Below are positions 40,739 through 49,603 of a stretch of DNA of 64,000 bases, in pieces. Origin of the DNA: Hyphomicrobium nitrativorans NL23 (lineage in GTDB: Bacteria > Pseudomonadota > Alphaproteobacteria > Rhizobiales > Hyphomicrobiaceae); NCBI RefSeq assembly GCF_000503895.1, contig NC_022997.1, forward strand, positions 496,001 to 560,000. The letters run 5' to 3'. How positions within the stretch are numbered: the first letter of the stretch is position 1; each line of letters starts with the position of its first letter. A model generated the notes under the pieces. The model searched no databases. It was not told the DNA's origin and worked only from the letters and a program-made list of their open reading frames with translations. The position numbers and the translations under genes are program-made.

Positions 40739-42103
40739 TCAGGGACGCGAAGAGGCTTTGAGCGTCAGCGTTGCGGCCAGGCCTGGGTTGGCGTTGTCGA
40801 GCGACAGCGTGCCGCTCCAGGATTCGACGATGTCGGTGACGATGGCGAGGCCGAGGCCGGCGCCGGAGCCGCGCTCGTCGAGCCGTCCGCCGCGGCGCAA
40901 CGCTTCGGCGAGATTGTCTTCGGGAATGCCGGGTCCGTCGTCGGCCACCTTGAGTGTCACCGCCGGGCCGTTGCGGTATCCGGAGATGGTGACGGTGTGG
41001 CGGGCGTGCCGTGCGGCGTTTTCGATGAGGTTGCCCAACGCTTCGGAGAGATCGTCGTGATCGATGGCGGCTGCGAGATCGGGGGGGACATCCACGATCC
41101 AGTCCATGCGCTCGCCGTCCGGCGTGCGTTGAACAACGCGCACGACCTGCTCGACGGCGGCGGCGATGCTGGCTTCGGAGTCGCGCTGGGGCGATGCAAG
41201 CCTGACCCGTGCAAGCTCGCGCTCCACCGTGCGCTGCATGGTTCGTGTGACGGTGGACAGGTTGAGCGCGACGGTGGCGTGGCCGTCTTTGGCGAGGCGT
41301 TCGATTTCCGCCTGCAGTACCTGAAGCGGCGTTCTGAGGCCGTGCGCGAGATCTCCGGCGCGTGCGCGGGCGCGCTGAAGCTCGGCGTCGCGGGCGTCGA
41401 TCAATTCGTCGATCTCCTGGGCGAGCGGGCGAACCTCATCGGGAAAGTCCGCGCCGAGACGGCGGTTCTTGCCGGAGCGGACGGCCGCGAGACGGCTCCT
41501 GATGTCCGACAACGGGCGCAGGCCGATGCTCACCTGCACCCACGCGGCTGCGAGCAGAAGCGCGCCGATGATGGTCAGAAGCGGCGTGAGGTCGGCGGCG
41601 AAGCGGCGAACGGCTTTGGTCGTTTCCGCCGCGTCCCAGGCGACGGCGATGCGGGCCGTACCGCCGCCCATGCGTGCGGGAAGCTCCACGCGTCGCTGCA
41701 AGAGGTAGAGTTCGGTATCGGCGGGTCCGGCAATGCGGTGCTGGTGAATCACGTCGTCGACATCGGGTTCCGGAGGCAGGGCCAGTTCCGAATCCCACAG
41801 CGAACGGGACCGGAGAACGGTGCCTTTCTGCTCGTGGATGATCTGCCAGTAGAGACCGGACAGCGGAACTTCGAAGCGCGGGTCGGCGGGCTGGGCTGCG
41901 AGCGTGATTTCGCCCGGGGTGTTCGTCGAGGGTTCGAGCTGCGCCGTGATCTGGTTCAGGTGGACGACGAGCTCGGCCGTGAGGCGGCGCTCGACGTGTC
42001 GCTCGAACAGGATCGTCAGGCCATACGCGGCAAGCGCGAGTGCGACCAAGGTGGAGGCGGCGCCCGCGAGAAGGAGCCTGAGGCGCAGGGAGCCGAAGGT
42101 CAT
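40739..42103 (-). CDS. Sensor histidine kinase (PepSY-locus system)
   Basis: A 454-residue inner-membrane kinase: transmembrane helices at about 8-30 and 175-195 frame a periplasmic sensor of about 140 residues; HAMP follows, then the phosphorylated histidine in DLAHGLRTPLQVL, N-box NLIENAARHA, G-boxes DDGPGIPE and GSGAGLGLAI. The general form is that of PhoQ-like kinases. Its start overlaps the response-regulator stop by four bases. Confidence 0.92.
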   Translation of the reverse strand: MTFGSLRLRLLLAGAASTLVALALAAYGLTILFERHVERRLTAELVVHLNQITAQLEPSTNTPGEITLAAQPADPRFEVPLSGLYWQIIHEQKGTVLRSRSLWDSELALPPEPDVDDVIHQHRIAGPADTELYLLQRRVELPARMGGGTARIAVAWDAAETTKAVRRFAADLTPLLTIIGALLLAAAWVQVSIGLRPLSDIRSRLAAVRSGKNRRLGADFPDEVRPLAQEIDELIDARDAELQRARARAGDLAHGLRTPLQVLQAEIERLAKDGHATVALNLSTVTRTMQRTVERELARVRLASPQRDSEASIAAAVEQVVRVVQRTPDGERMDWIVDVPPDLAAAIDHDDLSEALGNLIENAARHARHTVTISGYRNGPAVTLKVADDGPGIPEDNLAEALRRGGRLDERGSGAGLGLAIVTDIVESWSGTLSLDNANPGLAATLTLKASSRP

Positions 42104-42765
42104 TCCGGGCCGTCCGCAACGACATAGCCGAAGCCGCGGCGTGTCTGGATCACGTCGGCGCCGATCTTCTTGCGCAGGCGCGTGACGACGGCTTCGAGGG
42201 CGTTGGCGTCACGCGCATCGTCGTCGCCGTAGAGGTGCTCGATCAGCTCGCCGGGCGGCACCACGCGGTTCTTATGATGGAGAAGGTAGGCTACGAGGCG
42301 ATATTCGAGCGGCGAAACATTGAGGCTCGCCCCGTTGATCATCACGCGCATCTGGCGCGTGTCGATGGCGAGCGGGCCGGACTCGATGACTGGCGAGCCG
42401 TGTCCTGTCGAGCGGCGGATGAGCGCGCGGACGCGCGCGATCAGTTCCTCGATGCGGAAAGGCTTGGCGAGGTAGTCGTCGGCGCCGGCATCGATGCCTT
42501 CGACGCGCTCGGGCCAGGCACCGCGCGCGGTGAGGATGAGGACCGGCATCTGGCGGCCTTCGGCGCGCCAGCGCTTCAATACGGCAAGGCCGTCCATGCG
42601 GGGCAGGCCGAGATCCAGCACTACGAGATCGAAGTCTTCGGTATCGCCCAGGAACCATGCCTCTTCGCCGTCGGTGGCGAGGCGTGTCTGATAGCCGGAT
42701 GCTTCGAGCGCTGTGGAGACGTTGGTGGCGATCGTCGGCTCGTCCTCAACCACGAGAATGCGCAT
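42100..42765 (-). CDS. OmpR-family response regulator (PepSY-locus system)
   Basis: A 221-residue regulator: receiver domain with acidic pair VVEDE, phosphorylated Asp in LVVLDLGLPRMDG and Lys in YLAKPF, then a winged-helix DNA-binding domain (LEYRLVAYLLHHKNRVV; RKKIGADVIQTRRGFGY). It forms an operon with the kinase gene. The ribosome-binding region GAGGA lies inside a hairpin (42768-42822). Likely targets are the PepSY genes on both sides. Confidence 0.93.
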   Translation of the reverse strand: MRILVVEDEPTIATNVSTALEASGYQTRLATDGEEAWFLGDTEDFDLVVLDLGLPRMDGLAVLKRWRAEGRQMPVLILTARGAWPERVEGIDAGADDYLAKPFRIEELIARVRALIRRSTGHGSPVIESGPLAIDTRQMRVMINGASLNVSPLEYRLVAYLLHHKNRVVPPGELIEHLYGDDDARDANALEAVVTRLRKKIGADVIQTRRGFGYVVADGPE

Positions 42766-42767
42766 TC

Positions 42768-42822
42768 GGGTGTGTCCTCATATTGGCTCATCAATGTCCC
42801 ATCGAATATTGAGGACACACCC
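42768..42822 (-). promoter_or_regulatory. Hairpin covering the regulator's ribosome-binding site
   Basis: GGGTGTGTCCTCA plus TATT (42768-42784) pairs with AATATT plus GAGGACACACCC (42805-42822) with one bulged base. It lies between the PepSY gene B stop and the response-regulator start, and the arm next to the start contains the GAGGA ribosome-binding site. It could be a terminator of PepSY B, a translational control, or both. Confidence 0.4.
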
Positions 42823-43145
42823 TAGTCATCATCCTCGACCTTCAGCACTTTGCCGGTCGCGGCATCGACCTCGACTTCCTTCAGGCGGCCTGAAGAATCG
42901 ATGATATCGAATTCGTAGACGATCTGTCCGTTGTCCTCGACGTCGATTTCGACTTCGAGAATTGTGCTGCCCGGAAGCTGCGGCTCCAAGAGTTTGATGA
43001 TCTCGGACAAGGGCCGGATGCGGCCTTCGATCAGCGCTTTGCGGGCGATTTCCGCATCGCGTGCGAGGGCGGGCGACATTGGCGGGGCGAGCCACAGGCC
43101 GGCGACGAGCGCGAGCATGACGACGAATGGGCGAAGCATTTTCAT
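42822..43145 (-). CDS. Exported PepSY-domain protein B
   Basis: A 107-residue protein with a signal peptide (LRPFVVMLALVAGLWLAPPM to ALA) and a PepSY domain (EIARKALIEGRIRPLSEII, residues 37-55, then a beta hairpin with YEFDIIDSSGRLKEVEVD) ending in Asp/Glu. It is transcribed toward the response regulator and may be the first gene of that operon. The start is ATG 43145; ATG 43175 (MSARKVHQ) is an alternative and neither has a good ribosome-binding site. Confidence 0.82.
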   Translation of the reverse strand: MKMLRPFVVMLALVAGLWLAPPMSPALARDAEIARKALIEGRIRPLSEIIKLLEPQLPGSTILEVEIDVEDNGQIVYEFDIIDSSGRLKEVEVDAATGKVLKVEDDD

Positions 43146-43171
43146 CGATATTTGGTGCACTTTTCGCGCTG

Positions 43172-43200
43172 ACATTCCCCTGACGGGGCCTGTCAGGGAA
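43172..43200. promoter_or_regulatory. TGTCAG/CTGAC dyad between PepSY genes B and C
   Basis: ATTCCCCTGAC and GTCAGGGAAT form an imperfect dyad at about 43174-43200 between the divergent PepSY genes. The half-site TGTCAG equals that of the box at 40609. A related sequence TCAGGGGAATTCTGAC is found at about 47928-47943, upstream of the outer-membrane protein gene. Confidence 0.4.
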
Positions 43201-43294
43201 TGATCAGGGCCAGTGGGGCATTGAGGAGGCATCACCGAACGGCCAGACGTTGTTCCGCGTCCGGTCAATCGTCAATATCACAGGAGATGATGCC

Positions 43295-43564
43295 ATGAAG
43301 ACGCTGCTTGCCGTTTCGCTGTTTACCATTGCGGCGGCGACGCCCGCCTTCGCCTGCGACGATTATGGCCGGCTCAACGTTCCCGCCAACGAGTGGCTGT
43401 CGATCCCCGAGGTGATCCAGAAGCTCGAAGGCCAGGGATACAAGGTTTACGAGATCGAGGTCGACGATGGGGCGTACGAGTTCGAGGCGACGACGGCTTC
43501 CGGCGTGCGCGTCGAAGCTTGTGCCCATCCGGCGACCGGCGAAGTTCTGAAGGGACGGCGCTAA
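43295..43564 (+). CDS. Exported PepSY-domain protein C
   Basis: An 89-residue protein: signal peptide (MKTLLAVSLFTIAAATPAFA), then a PepSY-like unit (NEWLSIPEVIQKLEGQGY; VYEIEVDDGAYEFEATTASG). Two cysteines in the mature part (CDDYG and EACAHP) may form a disulfide. AGGAG precedes ATG 43295. It is divergent from PepSY B with a shared dyad in the promoter, so both probably answer to the adjoining two-component system. Confidence 0.82.
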   Translation: MKTLLAVSLFTIAAATPAFACDDYGRLNVPANEWLSIPEVIQKLEGQGYKVYEIEVDDGAYEFEATTASGVRVEACAHPATGEVLKGRR

Positions 43565-43572
43565 ACGGCGGG

Positions 43573-43595
43573 TCCGGCGGCCAAGCGCCGCCGGA
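43573..43595 (+). terminator. Hairpin after PepSY gene C
   Basis: TCCGGCGGC (43573-43581) and GCCGCCGGA (43587-43595), a perfect 9-bp stem 9 bases after the stop codon, followed by TCTCGTTT. It is a modest terminator. Confidence 0.5.
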
Positions 43596-43637
43596 TCTCG
43601 TTTCCAAGCTTCGTAGGGAGCGGTGGGTCCGCTCCAA

Positions 43638-43943
43638 TCATGACGCGCGTCGCTTGCGGGTCGCGGCGGCTTTTTTTGCGGACGCTTTTCGCGCGGCAGC
43701 GGGGCGGGCAGCGGCGGCGCGTCCGCCGAGCTTGCCGCCCTTCTTGGCTGCCGGATTGCCGGTTCTGCGGCCGTGCCCCGATCCGCCGGGCTTGTTGCCT
43801 CCACCGTCGTCCTTGTTCACGGTGGCCCACGCCCGGCTCTCTGCTTCCTTGGCCGATACGCCACGCTTCTTGTAGCCCTCGGCGATATGGTCCGCCTTGC
43901 GTTCCTGCTTGGCTGTGTATTTCGACTTGTCACCACGCGGCAT
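43638..43943 (-). CDS. Small basic protein with Lys/Ala tail
   Basis: A 101-residue protein. The first half (MPRGDKSKYTAKQERKADHI, EGYKKRGVSAKEAESRAWAT) belongs to a conserved small family often named plasmid stabilisation protein in this order, for which I know no proven role. The second half (residues 60-101) is a Lys/Ala/Arg tail like those of histone H1-like proteins and probably binds DNA. It is monocistronic. Confidence 0.8.
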   Translation of the reverse strand: MPRGDKSKYTAKQERKADHIAEGYKKRGVSAKEAESRAWATVNKDDGGGNKPGGSGHGRRTGNPAAKKGGKLGGRAAAARPAAARKASAKKAAATRKRRAS

Positions 43944-44111
43944 GACGGTCTCCTCATGCTTCGGATCTCACTCAACATCGGTTGCGACCTCGGAGTTCCG
44001 GCGATGGCTCGAAGGCCGTTCTTTGGTCGATGAGTCCGGTTTTGGCGTTGCTCTCGGCGGGTGGTCGACACATGCTCGATATCTGGCGTGCAGTTCGACG
44101 AGCGAGGCAGG

Positions 44112-45716
44112 ATGACCGAGACTTTTCGCGTGCTTATTGCCGATCCGATCCATGAGGATGGCCGGGCTCTGCTCGAAGCCGATGGCGCATTCTCCGTAGA
44201 TGTGGAAACCGGGCTCGACGAAGCGGCGCTGATCGCGAAAATCCCGGCATACGACGCGCTCATCGTTCGCTCGAAGACGCGTGTGACGGCGCCGGCGATT
44301 GCAGCCGCGACATCGCTCAAAGCTGTCGGGCGTGCCGGGATCGGCATCGATAATATCGACGTTCCGGCCGCGACCGAACGCGGGATCGTCGTGTTCAACA
44401 CGCCCGATGCCAACGCGACGACGACGGCGGAGCTGACGATTGCGCACCTGCTGTCCCTGAGCCGTCATCTGCCGCAAGCCGATCGCTCCGTCCGGAGCGG
44501 CGCGTGGACGCCGACCCGCTTTGTCGGCTCGGAGCTTTCCGGGAAAACGCTCGGCGTGATCGGCTTCGGCACCATCGGCAGGCTGGTGGCGGAGCGAGGG
44601 GCTGGGCTCAAGATGCGCGTCGTCGCCTACGATCCGTTCGTCGCGCCGGAGGTGATGGCGGGCGCATCTGCGGAGCCCTGCGAGCTCGACGAGCTTTTGG
44701 CGTCCGCCGATTATGTGACGCTGCATTGCCCGCTGATCGAGAAGACGCGTAATCTCATCGACGCGCGGCGGATCGCGGCGATGAAGCCGGGTGCGCGCCT
44801 CATCAACTGCGCACGGGGCGGACTGGTGGACGAAGACGCTTTGGTGGCTGCGCTCGAAAGCGGACATCTCGCGGGGGCTGCGCTCGACGTTTACGCGACG
44901 GAGCCGCCCTCAAAGACGTCGCGGCTCTTCGCGCTCGACACCGTCGTGCTGACGCCGCATCTCGGCGCCTCGACCGAAGAGGCGCAACAGGCGGTGAGCG
45001 TGCGTATCGCGCGGGATCTTGCGCATTTCCTGACGACGGGCGCGGCGGAGACGGCGGTCAACCTTCCCCGGATCTCAAGCGATCAGCTCGGCCGCCTTCG
45101 GCCCTATCAGGCGCTTGCACGTGCGCTCGGCGGAGCTGTGGGTGCGCTTGCACCGGGTCCAATCCGAGAGCTTGTCGTGCGGCTGTTCGGCGGGGTGGCC
45201 GATCTGGAGCCGCGCCCCATCGCGGCGGAGGCGCTGGTTGGGCTTCTGGAAAAGCGGTTGGCCGGACCTGTCAATCGCGTCAACGCGTTTCATCTTGCTC
45301 GCGCGCAGGGCATCGAGGTGCGCGAATCCCGTTCCGAGCAGGCGCGGGATTATGTGTCGCTCATAGAGATCGCGGCCGTGACGGACGAGACGACGATCAC
45401 GGTGGCGGGCACGCTGCTCGGCGGCAGGCTGCCGCGGCTGGTGCGGATCGACGATTACGATGTGGAGGCCGTGCCGAAGGGGCATTTCCTGTTTACCCGC
45501 CACGGCGATCAGCCGGGCGTTGTGGGCGCGCTGGGCGGCATTTTGGCGCGTGAGGGCATCAACATCTCGCGCATGCATGTGGGCGTGGATACGAATGGAG
45601 GTGGCAGCGGGCTCGCGATTGCGCTTATCAGTCTTTCCGATCCGTTGCCCGATTGGGTGGTGACGGAAATTCTGGCGCTGCCCGCCGTTGCAGAGGTTGC
45701 GGCTTTCGAGCTTTGA
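44112..45716 (+). CDS. serA: D-3-Phosphoglycerate dehydrogenase
   Basis: A 534-residue enzyme of the first step of serine synthesis. Substrate-binding N-terminus (RVLIADPIHEDGRALLEADG), NAD site GVIGFGTIGRLVAERG, catalytic histidine in LTPHLGAST, then an intervening domain and a C-terminal ACT domain (HGDQPGVVGALGGILAREGI) that senses serine. The start is ATG 44112 with AGGCAGG upstream; an upstream ATG 44061 is not family-like. It is followed by serC; the usual order in relatives is serC-serA. Confidence 0.96.
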   Translation: MTETFRVLIADPIHEDGRALLEADGAFSVDVETGLDEAALIAKIPAYDALIVRSKTRVTAPAIAAATSLKAVGRAGIGIDNIDVPAATERGIVVFNTPDANATTTAELTIAHLLSLSRHLPQADRSVRSGAWTPTRFVGSELSGKTLGVIGFGTIGRLVAERGAGLKMRVVAYDPFVAPEVMAGASAEPCELDELLASADYVTLHCPLIEKTRNLIDARRIAAMKPGARLINCARGGLVDEDALVAALESGHLAGAALDVYATEPPSKTSRLFALDTVVLTPHLGASTEEAQQAVSVRIARDLAHFLTTGAAETAVNLPRISSDQLGRLRPYQALARALGGAVGALAPGPIRELVVRLFGGVADLEPRPIAAEALVGLLEKRLAGPVNRVNAFHLARAQGIEVRESRSEQARDYVSLIEIAAVTDETTITVAGTLLGGRLPRLVRIDDYDVEAVPKGHFLFTRHGDQPGVVGALGGILAREGINISRMHVGVDTNGGGSGLAIALISLSDPLPDWVVTEILALPAVAEVAAFEL

Positions 45717-45752
45717 TTGCCGCGCCTTTTTCATATCCGGATGCTTACCACC

Positions 45753-46916
45753 ATGACGACGACGTTTAAGCCATCATGCCTGCCTCTCAATCCGCGTTTT
45801 TCATCGGGGCCCTGCAGCAAAAGGCCGGGCTGGAGCCCCGACGCGCTCAACGGCGCGCTGACGGGGCGGTCTCACCGCTCGAAGGAGGGCAAGGCGCGCC
45901 TCGCGCTCGCCATCGAGAAAACGCGCGCTCTGTTGGGGCTGCCGGACGGCTATCACGTGGGCATCATGCCGGGCTCGGATACGGGCGCTTTCGAAGCGGC
46001 GATGTGGTCGCTGCTCGGTCAGCGCGGCGTCGATGTGCTCGCGTGGGAGGCGTTCGGCAAGATCTGGGTGGTGGATATTCTGCGGGAGCTGAAGATCGAG
46101 AACGCCCGTGCGCTCGAAGCCGATTACGGCGTGCTGCCCGATTTGAGCGCGGTCGATTTCTCCCGTGACGTCGTGTTCACCTGGAACGGCACGACGGCGG
46201 GTGTGCGGGTGCCGAACGGCGACTGGATTCCCGACGACCGCGAGGGCCTGACGCTGGTGGACGCCACGAGCGCGATTTTCGCCCAGCCCATCGACTGGTC
46301 GAAGACCGACGTCGTCACCTACTCGTGGCAGAAAGTTCTGGGCGGTGAAGGTGCACACGGCGTGCTCATTCTCAGTCCGCGCGCGGTTGCGCGTCTTGAG
46401 AGTTATGTGCCGCGCTGGCCTTTGCCCAAGCTGTTTCGCCTGACGAAGAAGGGCAAACTGGATGCTGCGATTTTCGAAGGCGAAACCATCAACACGCCCT
46501 CGATGCTGTGCGTCGAGGACTACCTGGACGCGTTGACCTGGGCCGAAAGCGTGGGCGGGATCAGCGGCCTGATGGCGCGTGCGGATGCAAACGCGCGCGT
46601 GCTGTTCGACTGGATCGCGCGAACGCCGTGGGTCGCCAACCTCGCGGTGGACCCCGCGACGTGGTCGAACACGGGCGTGTGTCTCAAGGTCGTCGATCCT
46701 GAGATCGCGGCGTTGCCGGAAGCCGAACAGGCGGCGTTCGCGAAGCGGATCGTATCGCGGCTCGAAGCGGAGGGCGCGGCGCTCGATTTCGGCTCCTATC
46801 GCGATGCGCCGGCGGGCCTGCGCGTGTGGACGGGCGCGACGGTCGAGACCGCCGATGTCGAGGCGTTGACGCCTTGGCTCGATTGGGCGTTCGCCGAGGA
46901 AAAGGCTGCGCTTTAA
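45753..46916 (+). CDS. serC: Phosphoserine aminotransferase
   Basis: A 387-residue PLP enzyme for the second step of serine synthesis. The family start is [15 protein letters not shown]; the PLP lysine is in [15 protein letters not shown], and the conserved [13 protein letters not shown] block is present. The start is uncertain among ATG 45741 and 45753; the latter fits family N-termini. It lies 36 bases after serA, likely one operon. Confidence 0.95.
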   Translation: MTTTFKPSCLPLNPRFSSGPCSKRPGWSPDALNGALTGRSHRSKEGKARLALAIEKTRALLGLPDGYHVGIMPGSDTGAFEAAMWSLLGQRGVDVLAWEAFGKIWVVDILRELKIENARALEADYGVLPDLSAVDFSRDVVFTWNGTTAGVRVPNGDWIPDDREGLTLVDATSAIFAQPIDWSKTDVVTYSWQKVLGGEGAHGVLILSPRAVARLESYVPRWPLPKLFRLTKKGKLDAAIFEGETINTPSMLCVEDYLDALTWAESVGGISGLMARADANARVLFDWIARTPWVANLAVDPATWSNTGVCLKVVDPEIAALPEAEQAAFAKRIVSRLEAEGAALDFGSYRDAPAGLRVWTGATVETADVEALTPWLDWAFAEEKAAL

Positions 46917-46947
46917 AGCCGTTCCCCAGACGGGCGAGGGCCGGAGA

Positions 46948-47874
46948 TCAGAACGCGACCTCCATGCTGAGCTTGAGCGAGGCGGTGGGCGTGTCGTCGT
47001 TCAAGCCGAACAGTGTGCCGAGGCCGAGCGTGACTTCGGAATCGCGATCGCGTCCGAAGGGATGGGTATGCGAGCCCTCGCCGCCCGGAACCCAGCTCCA
47101 GTACAGGACGGGGCCGATCCGGTGCTGGTCGAAGTCGCCGAAGATCTGGGCATCGTCGCTGCGTCCGCCGCGGCCGCCCACGCGCTCGATGCTGCCGTAG
47201 GCTTCGAGGGCGACGGCGAAGCTTTCGGACCAACGGTTCAGGATGCGGGCGGAGTAGCCGAAGTCGGTTTTCTCGTCGCGCTGGCCAGCCGCGTTGCGGC
47301 CGCCGCCCATGAACTGGCTCAGCATCGGGTTCAGGGTCAGGCGCCACGGGCCGGTCTGGTATTCGAAGAGCGGGCCATAGTTGAGCTTGCGTGTGCCCCC
47401 GCTTTCGGCCGGATGCTCATACTCCACCACAACGCCGAGGCCGAAGCCGTCGCCGCGCCGGGGAACGAGCACCCAGATCAGTTCGGCCTCGTACTCGTCG
47501 AGCTTGAGGTCTTCGAAGCCTTGCGCGTCGTGGGGCGATGTGGGGTCTTCCCGTCGCTCACGCTCGTACTCGATGCCGATGCGGGCCTTGAGGAAGGTCG
47601 TGATGCCGTATTCGAGTTCGATCGCGTTGCGCTGGCGGGCGAGAGAGTTGTGATCCGCCTTGAGCTCGCCGCCGACGGTCTCGGTGCGGCGGCGCGGGAC
47701 GCCCAGGTCGTAGGCGTTCTGGCTCTGGAATTCGAACTCGCCCGGCGTGGCTCTGAGCGACTTGATTTCGAACTGTCCGATCGCCGGGCCGGCGAAGGCC
47801 GGGCCGGGGCCGATCAGCGCGAAGGCGGCGAGCACGGCCGTAAGGACGGTCCCGCGTAACGGTTCGATGCTCAT
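46948..47874 (-). CDS. Putative outer-membrane beta-barrel protein
   Basis: A 308-residue protein with a signal peptide ending AFA (residue 28) and alternating beta-strand pattern throughout (YGPLFEYQTGPWRLTLNPML, LTLGLGTLFGLN), closing with a phenylalanine (SMEVAF) as outer-membrane proteins do. I cannot name its family. A TCAGGGGAATTCTGAC sequence in the upstream region resembles the dyad of the PepSY locus. Confidence 0.65.
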   Translation of the reverse strand: MSIEPLRGTVLTAVLAAFALIGPGPAFAGPAIGQFEIKSLRATPGEFEFQSQNAYDLGVPRRRTETVGGELKADHNSLARQRNAIELEYGITTFLKARIGIEYERERREDPTSPHDAQGFEDLKLDEYEAELIWVLVPRRGDGFGLGVVVEYEHPAESGGTRKLNYGPLFEYQTGPWRLTLNPMLSQFMGGGRNAAGQRDEKTDFGYSARILNRWSESFAVALEAYGSIERVGGRGGRSDDAQIFGDFDQHRIGPVLYWSWVPGGEGSHTHPFGRDRDSEVTLGLGTLFGLNDDTPTASLKLSMEVAF

Positions 47875-48129
47875 AAGGCCTTTCCCCGAGACTTTTTCCC
47901 ATCATATGCGGGATATTCAGGAAGTATCAGGGGAATTCTGACGCGGCGCTGACATCTGTGTGGACGGCGTGCTCAGCCGCGGCATAGGCGCGATCCTGGC
48001 TTGGCCGTGAGCTGCTCGTGGCGCGAGAGGCGCCTGGTGCCACCTCCCCGCTCAGAGATGGAGCCACGAGCGTTATGTCGAGATGCCATCGCGGCTTTTG
48101 AGAAACGAGCCCGCGAAATGCGAAAAGCG

Positions 48130-48174
48130 TTCCTGACAAAACTGTAAGGGAGCTTCGAGGCGGATGAAAGATTG
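48130..48174 (+). promoter_or_regulatory. 45-bp element A, shared with mauF promoter
   Basis: Starts TTCCTGACAAAACTGTAAGG and ends GGATGAAAGATTG; 42 of 45 positions match the element upstream of mauF (54445-54489). It is in the direction of the heptaheme cytochrome gene, 355 bases before it. A TATGAT hexamer lies 15 bases beyond the element. The conservation in otherwise unlike flanks points to a regulator-binding site. Confidence 0.7.
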
Positions 48175-48414
48175 GGCCTCCACCTTCGTATGATCGCCGC
48201 GTTCTGCACTTTGCCCGCTTCTCCTCCTTAGCATTGGCGCGAGGTGCAATCTGGCGATGTCTTCGTTGCGCGCCTCATTCCGTCCGGAGCCGCGCAAGGC
48301 GAGGGGGACGGCGGGCTGCATATTTGCAGCGCGCCCGATCCCGCGAAGGCTCGCCTCGAACGTCTGCAAGCAACAAAAAAGAAATTTTGGAAACGCATTT
48401 GGAGGGACTATCGA

Positions 48415-48492
48415 ATGGCCAACCCGTGCACATACCCGCATCTCGTGTTGACGCGCTCCGACGGCTTTCCTGATCTGCATCGATCCGTCTGA
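48415..48492 (+). CDS. Candidate 25-residue leader peptide
   Basis: A short frame with ATGGCC start and a GGAGGGACTATCGA ribosome-binding region. The 15 bases around the start (CTATCGAATGGCC) are the same as at the mauF start (54706), where the sequence reads GGGGAGGCTATCGAATGGCC. The product MANPCTYPHLVLTRSDGFPD continues for five residues. It may be a leader peptide or the residue of a recombined mauF-like gene. Not proven to be translated. Confidence 0.4.
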   Translation: MANPCTYPHLVLTRSDGFPDLHRSV

Positions 48493-48529
48493 CAGCGCCT
48501 CTGTCGCCTTCCAGCTTCGGGTTCGACCG

Positions 48530-49603
48530 ATGATGCCGTGCGCCCTCCGTTGTGCGCTCTCGGCGACGCTCGCGGCCGCGAGTGCGATCCTTGGGTTTTG
48601 CGTTGCTTCGTTTCCGGCCTCGGCTCAGAGCAGCGAGGCGATCCAGCGGCTTCGATGCCTGGCCTGTCATGCCGGCGCCAATCGTCTGACCGCGCCGGCC
48701 AAGGCTGCGCAGACGCGCGGCGGGACCATCAGCATTCCAGATTTTCGCGATGCCGATCACGGCCAGATCCATTGTCTCGATTGTCACTCGAAGGGTTTCG
48801 CCAACTTCCCGCATCGGGGGATGAAGACCGAGACCTGCATGGATTGCCATCCGCGAAAAGAGAAGGGCGCAGAGGACGATAAGCCCTACGATTTCGACCG
48901 CATGCGAGAGGAATACGAAGGTTCGGTGCACTTCACGGAATTCAAGCATGCCAAGGAGAAGTGCTGCGGCACCTCGACGGGAAAGCCCGTTCATGCGGCC
49001 CCTGAAGTGACGAGCGGGACCGGCGATCCGCATCGCAAGGCGGCGGAGCAGCGCTTCACGTGCGAGCATTGCCACGAGCCGCACTACTTCAAGGCAACGA
49101 AGCGCATCAAGGATCCGCAACTCATTCTGGCCAACGACAACGGTCCGTGCCTTACGTGTCACAAGGATGGGGCGACGGGTGCGCTCGCCGATCCGGCCGA
49201 GCCCAATCTCCTCAAGGCGCACAGCTATCTGCCGCACGCGGAGCTGCATCTCTCCGGGACGCGCTGCGTCGATTGCCATACGAGCGTTATGTCGGCGGTC
49301 GCGCACGATCTGCCGCTCGGCAAGAAGGCCGATCAGGGATGTAATAGCTGTCACAGTATCGACAGCGTGCTGCTGACGCGCCTCTACCGCTATGTCGATC
49401 CGAGCGAGACGAAGCTTGGCTTCCATAATGTCCGCATTTTGCAGGACGGCTATGTGGCCGGCGCCAACCGGCATAAGTGGACCGATTTGGCCGCTTACGC
49501 ACTGATGAGCCTCGGGCTTGCGCTCGTGCTTGCCCATGGCGCCTGGCGTGTGCTGGCGCGCAGGCAGAGCGGAGCGCGGCGCGGTGGGGAGGTTGAGCCG
49601 TGA
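48530..49603 (+). CDS. Heptaheme c-type cytochrome, membrane-anchored
   Basis: A 357-residue protein with a signal peptide (ending SAQ, residue 33), seven C-x-x-C-H heme sites (CLACH, CLDCH, CMDCH, CEHCH, CLTCH, CVDCH, CNSCH) and a C-terminal transmembrane helix (LAAYALMSLGLALVLAHGAW). A further cysteine pair KCCGTS is not a heme site. It should be a periplasmic electron carrier tied to the membrane. Its stop overlaps the cytochrome b start (GTGA), so the two form one complex. I do not recognise it as a described family member; multiheme cytochromes paired with cytochrome b often oxidise quinol. Its promoter region shares element A with mauF. Confidence 0.88.
   Translation: MMPCALRCALSATLAAASAILGFCVASFPASAQSSEAIQRLRCLACHAGANRLTAPAKAAQTRGGTISIPDFRDADHGQIHCLDCHSKGFANFPHRGMKTETCMDCHPRKEKGAEDDKPYDFDRMREEYEGSVHFTEFKHAKEKCCGTSTGKPVHAAPEVTSGTGDPHRKAAEQRFTCEHCHEPHYFKATKRIKDPQLILANDNGPCLTCHKDGATGALADPAEPNLLKAHSYLPHAELHLSGTRCVDCHTSVMSAVAHDLPLGKKADQGCNSCHSIDSVLLTRLYRYVDPSETKLGFHNVRILQDGYVAGANRHKWTDLAAYALMSLGLALVLAHGAWRVLARRQSGARRGGEVEP

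Larger units (their letters stand above)
47875..48529. other. Intergenic region upstream of the heptaheme cytochrome gene
   Basis: 650 bases. It holds the 45-base element (48130-48174), a candidate short reading frame with a mauF-like start (48415-48492), and, at the left end, the promoter region of the outer-membrane protein gene. Other frames here (for example 48073-48480) have no ribosome-binding site or family features. Confidence 0.6.

Noticed and set aside
48170-48200. Small peptide starting inside element A (ATGAAAGATTG)
   Set aside because: In element B the start would be GTG and the products diverge at once (a nine-codon frame against 22 codons), so the conservation is better explained as a protein-binding site.
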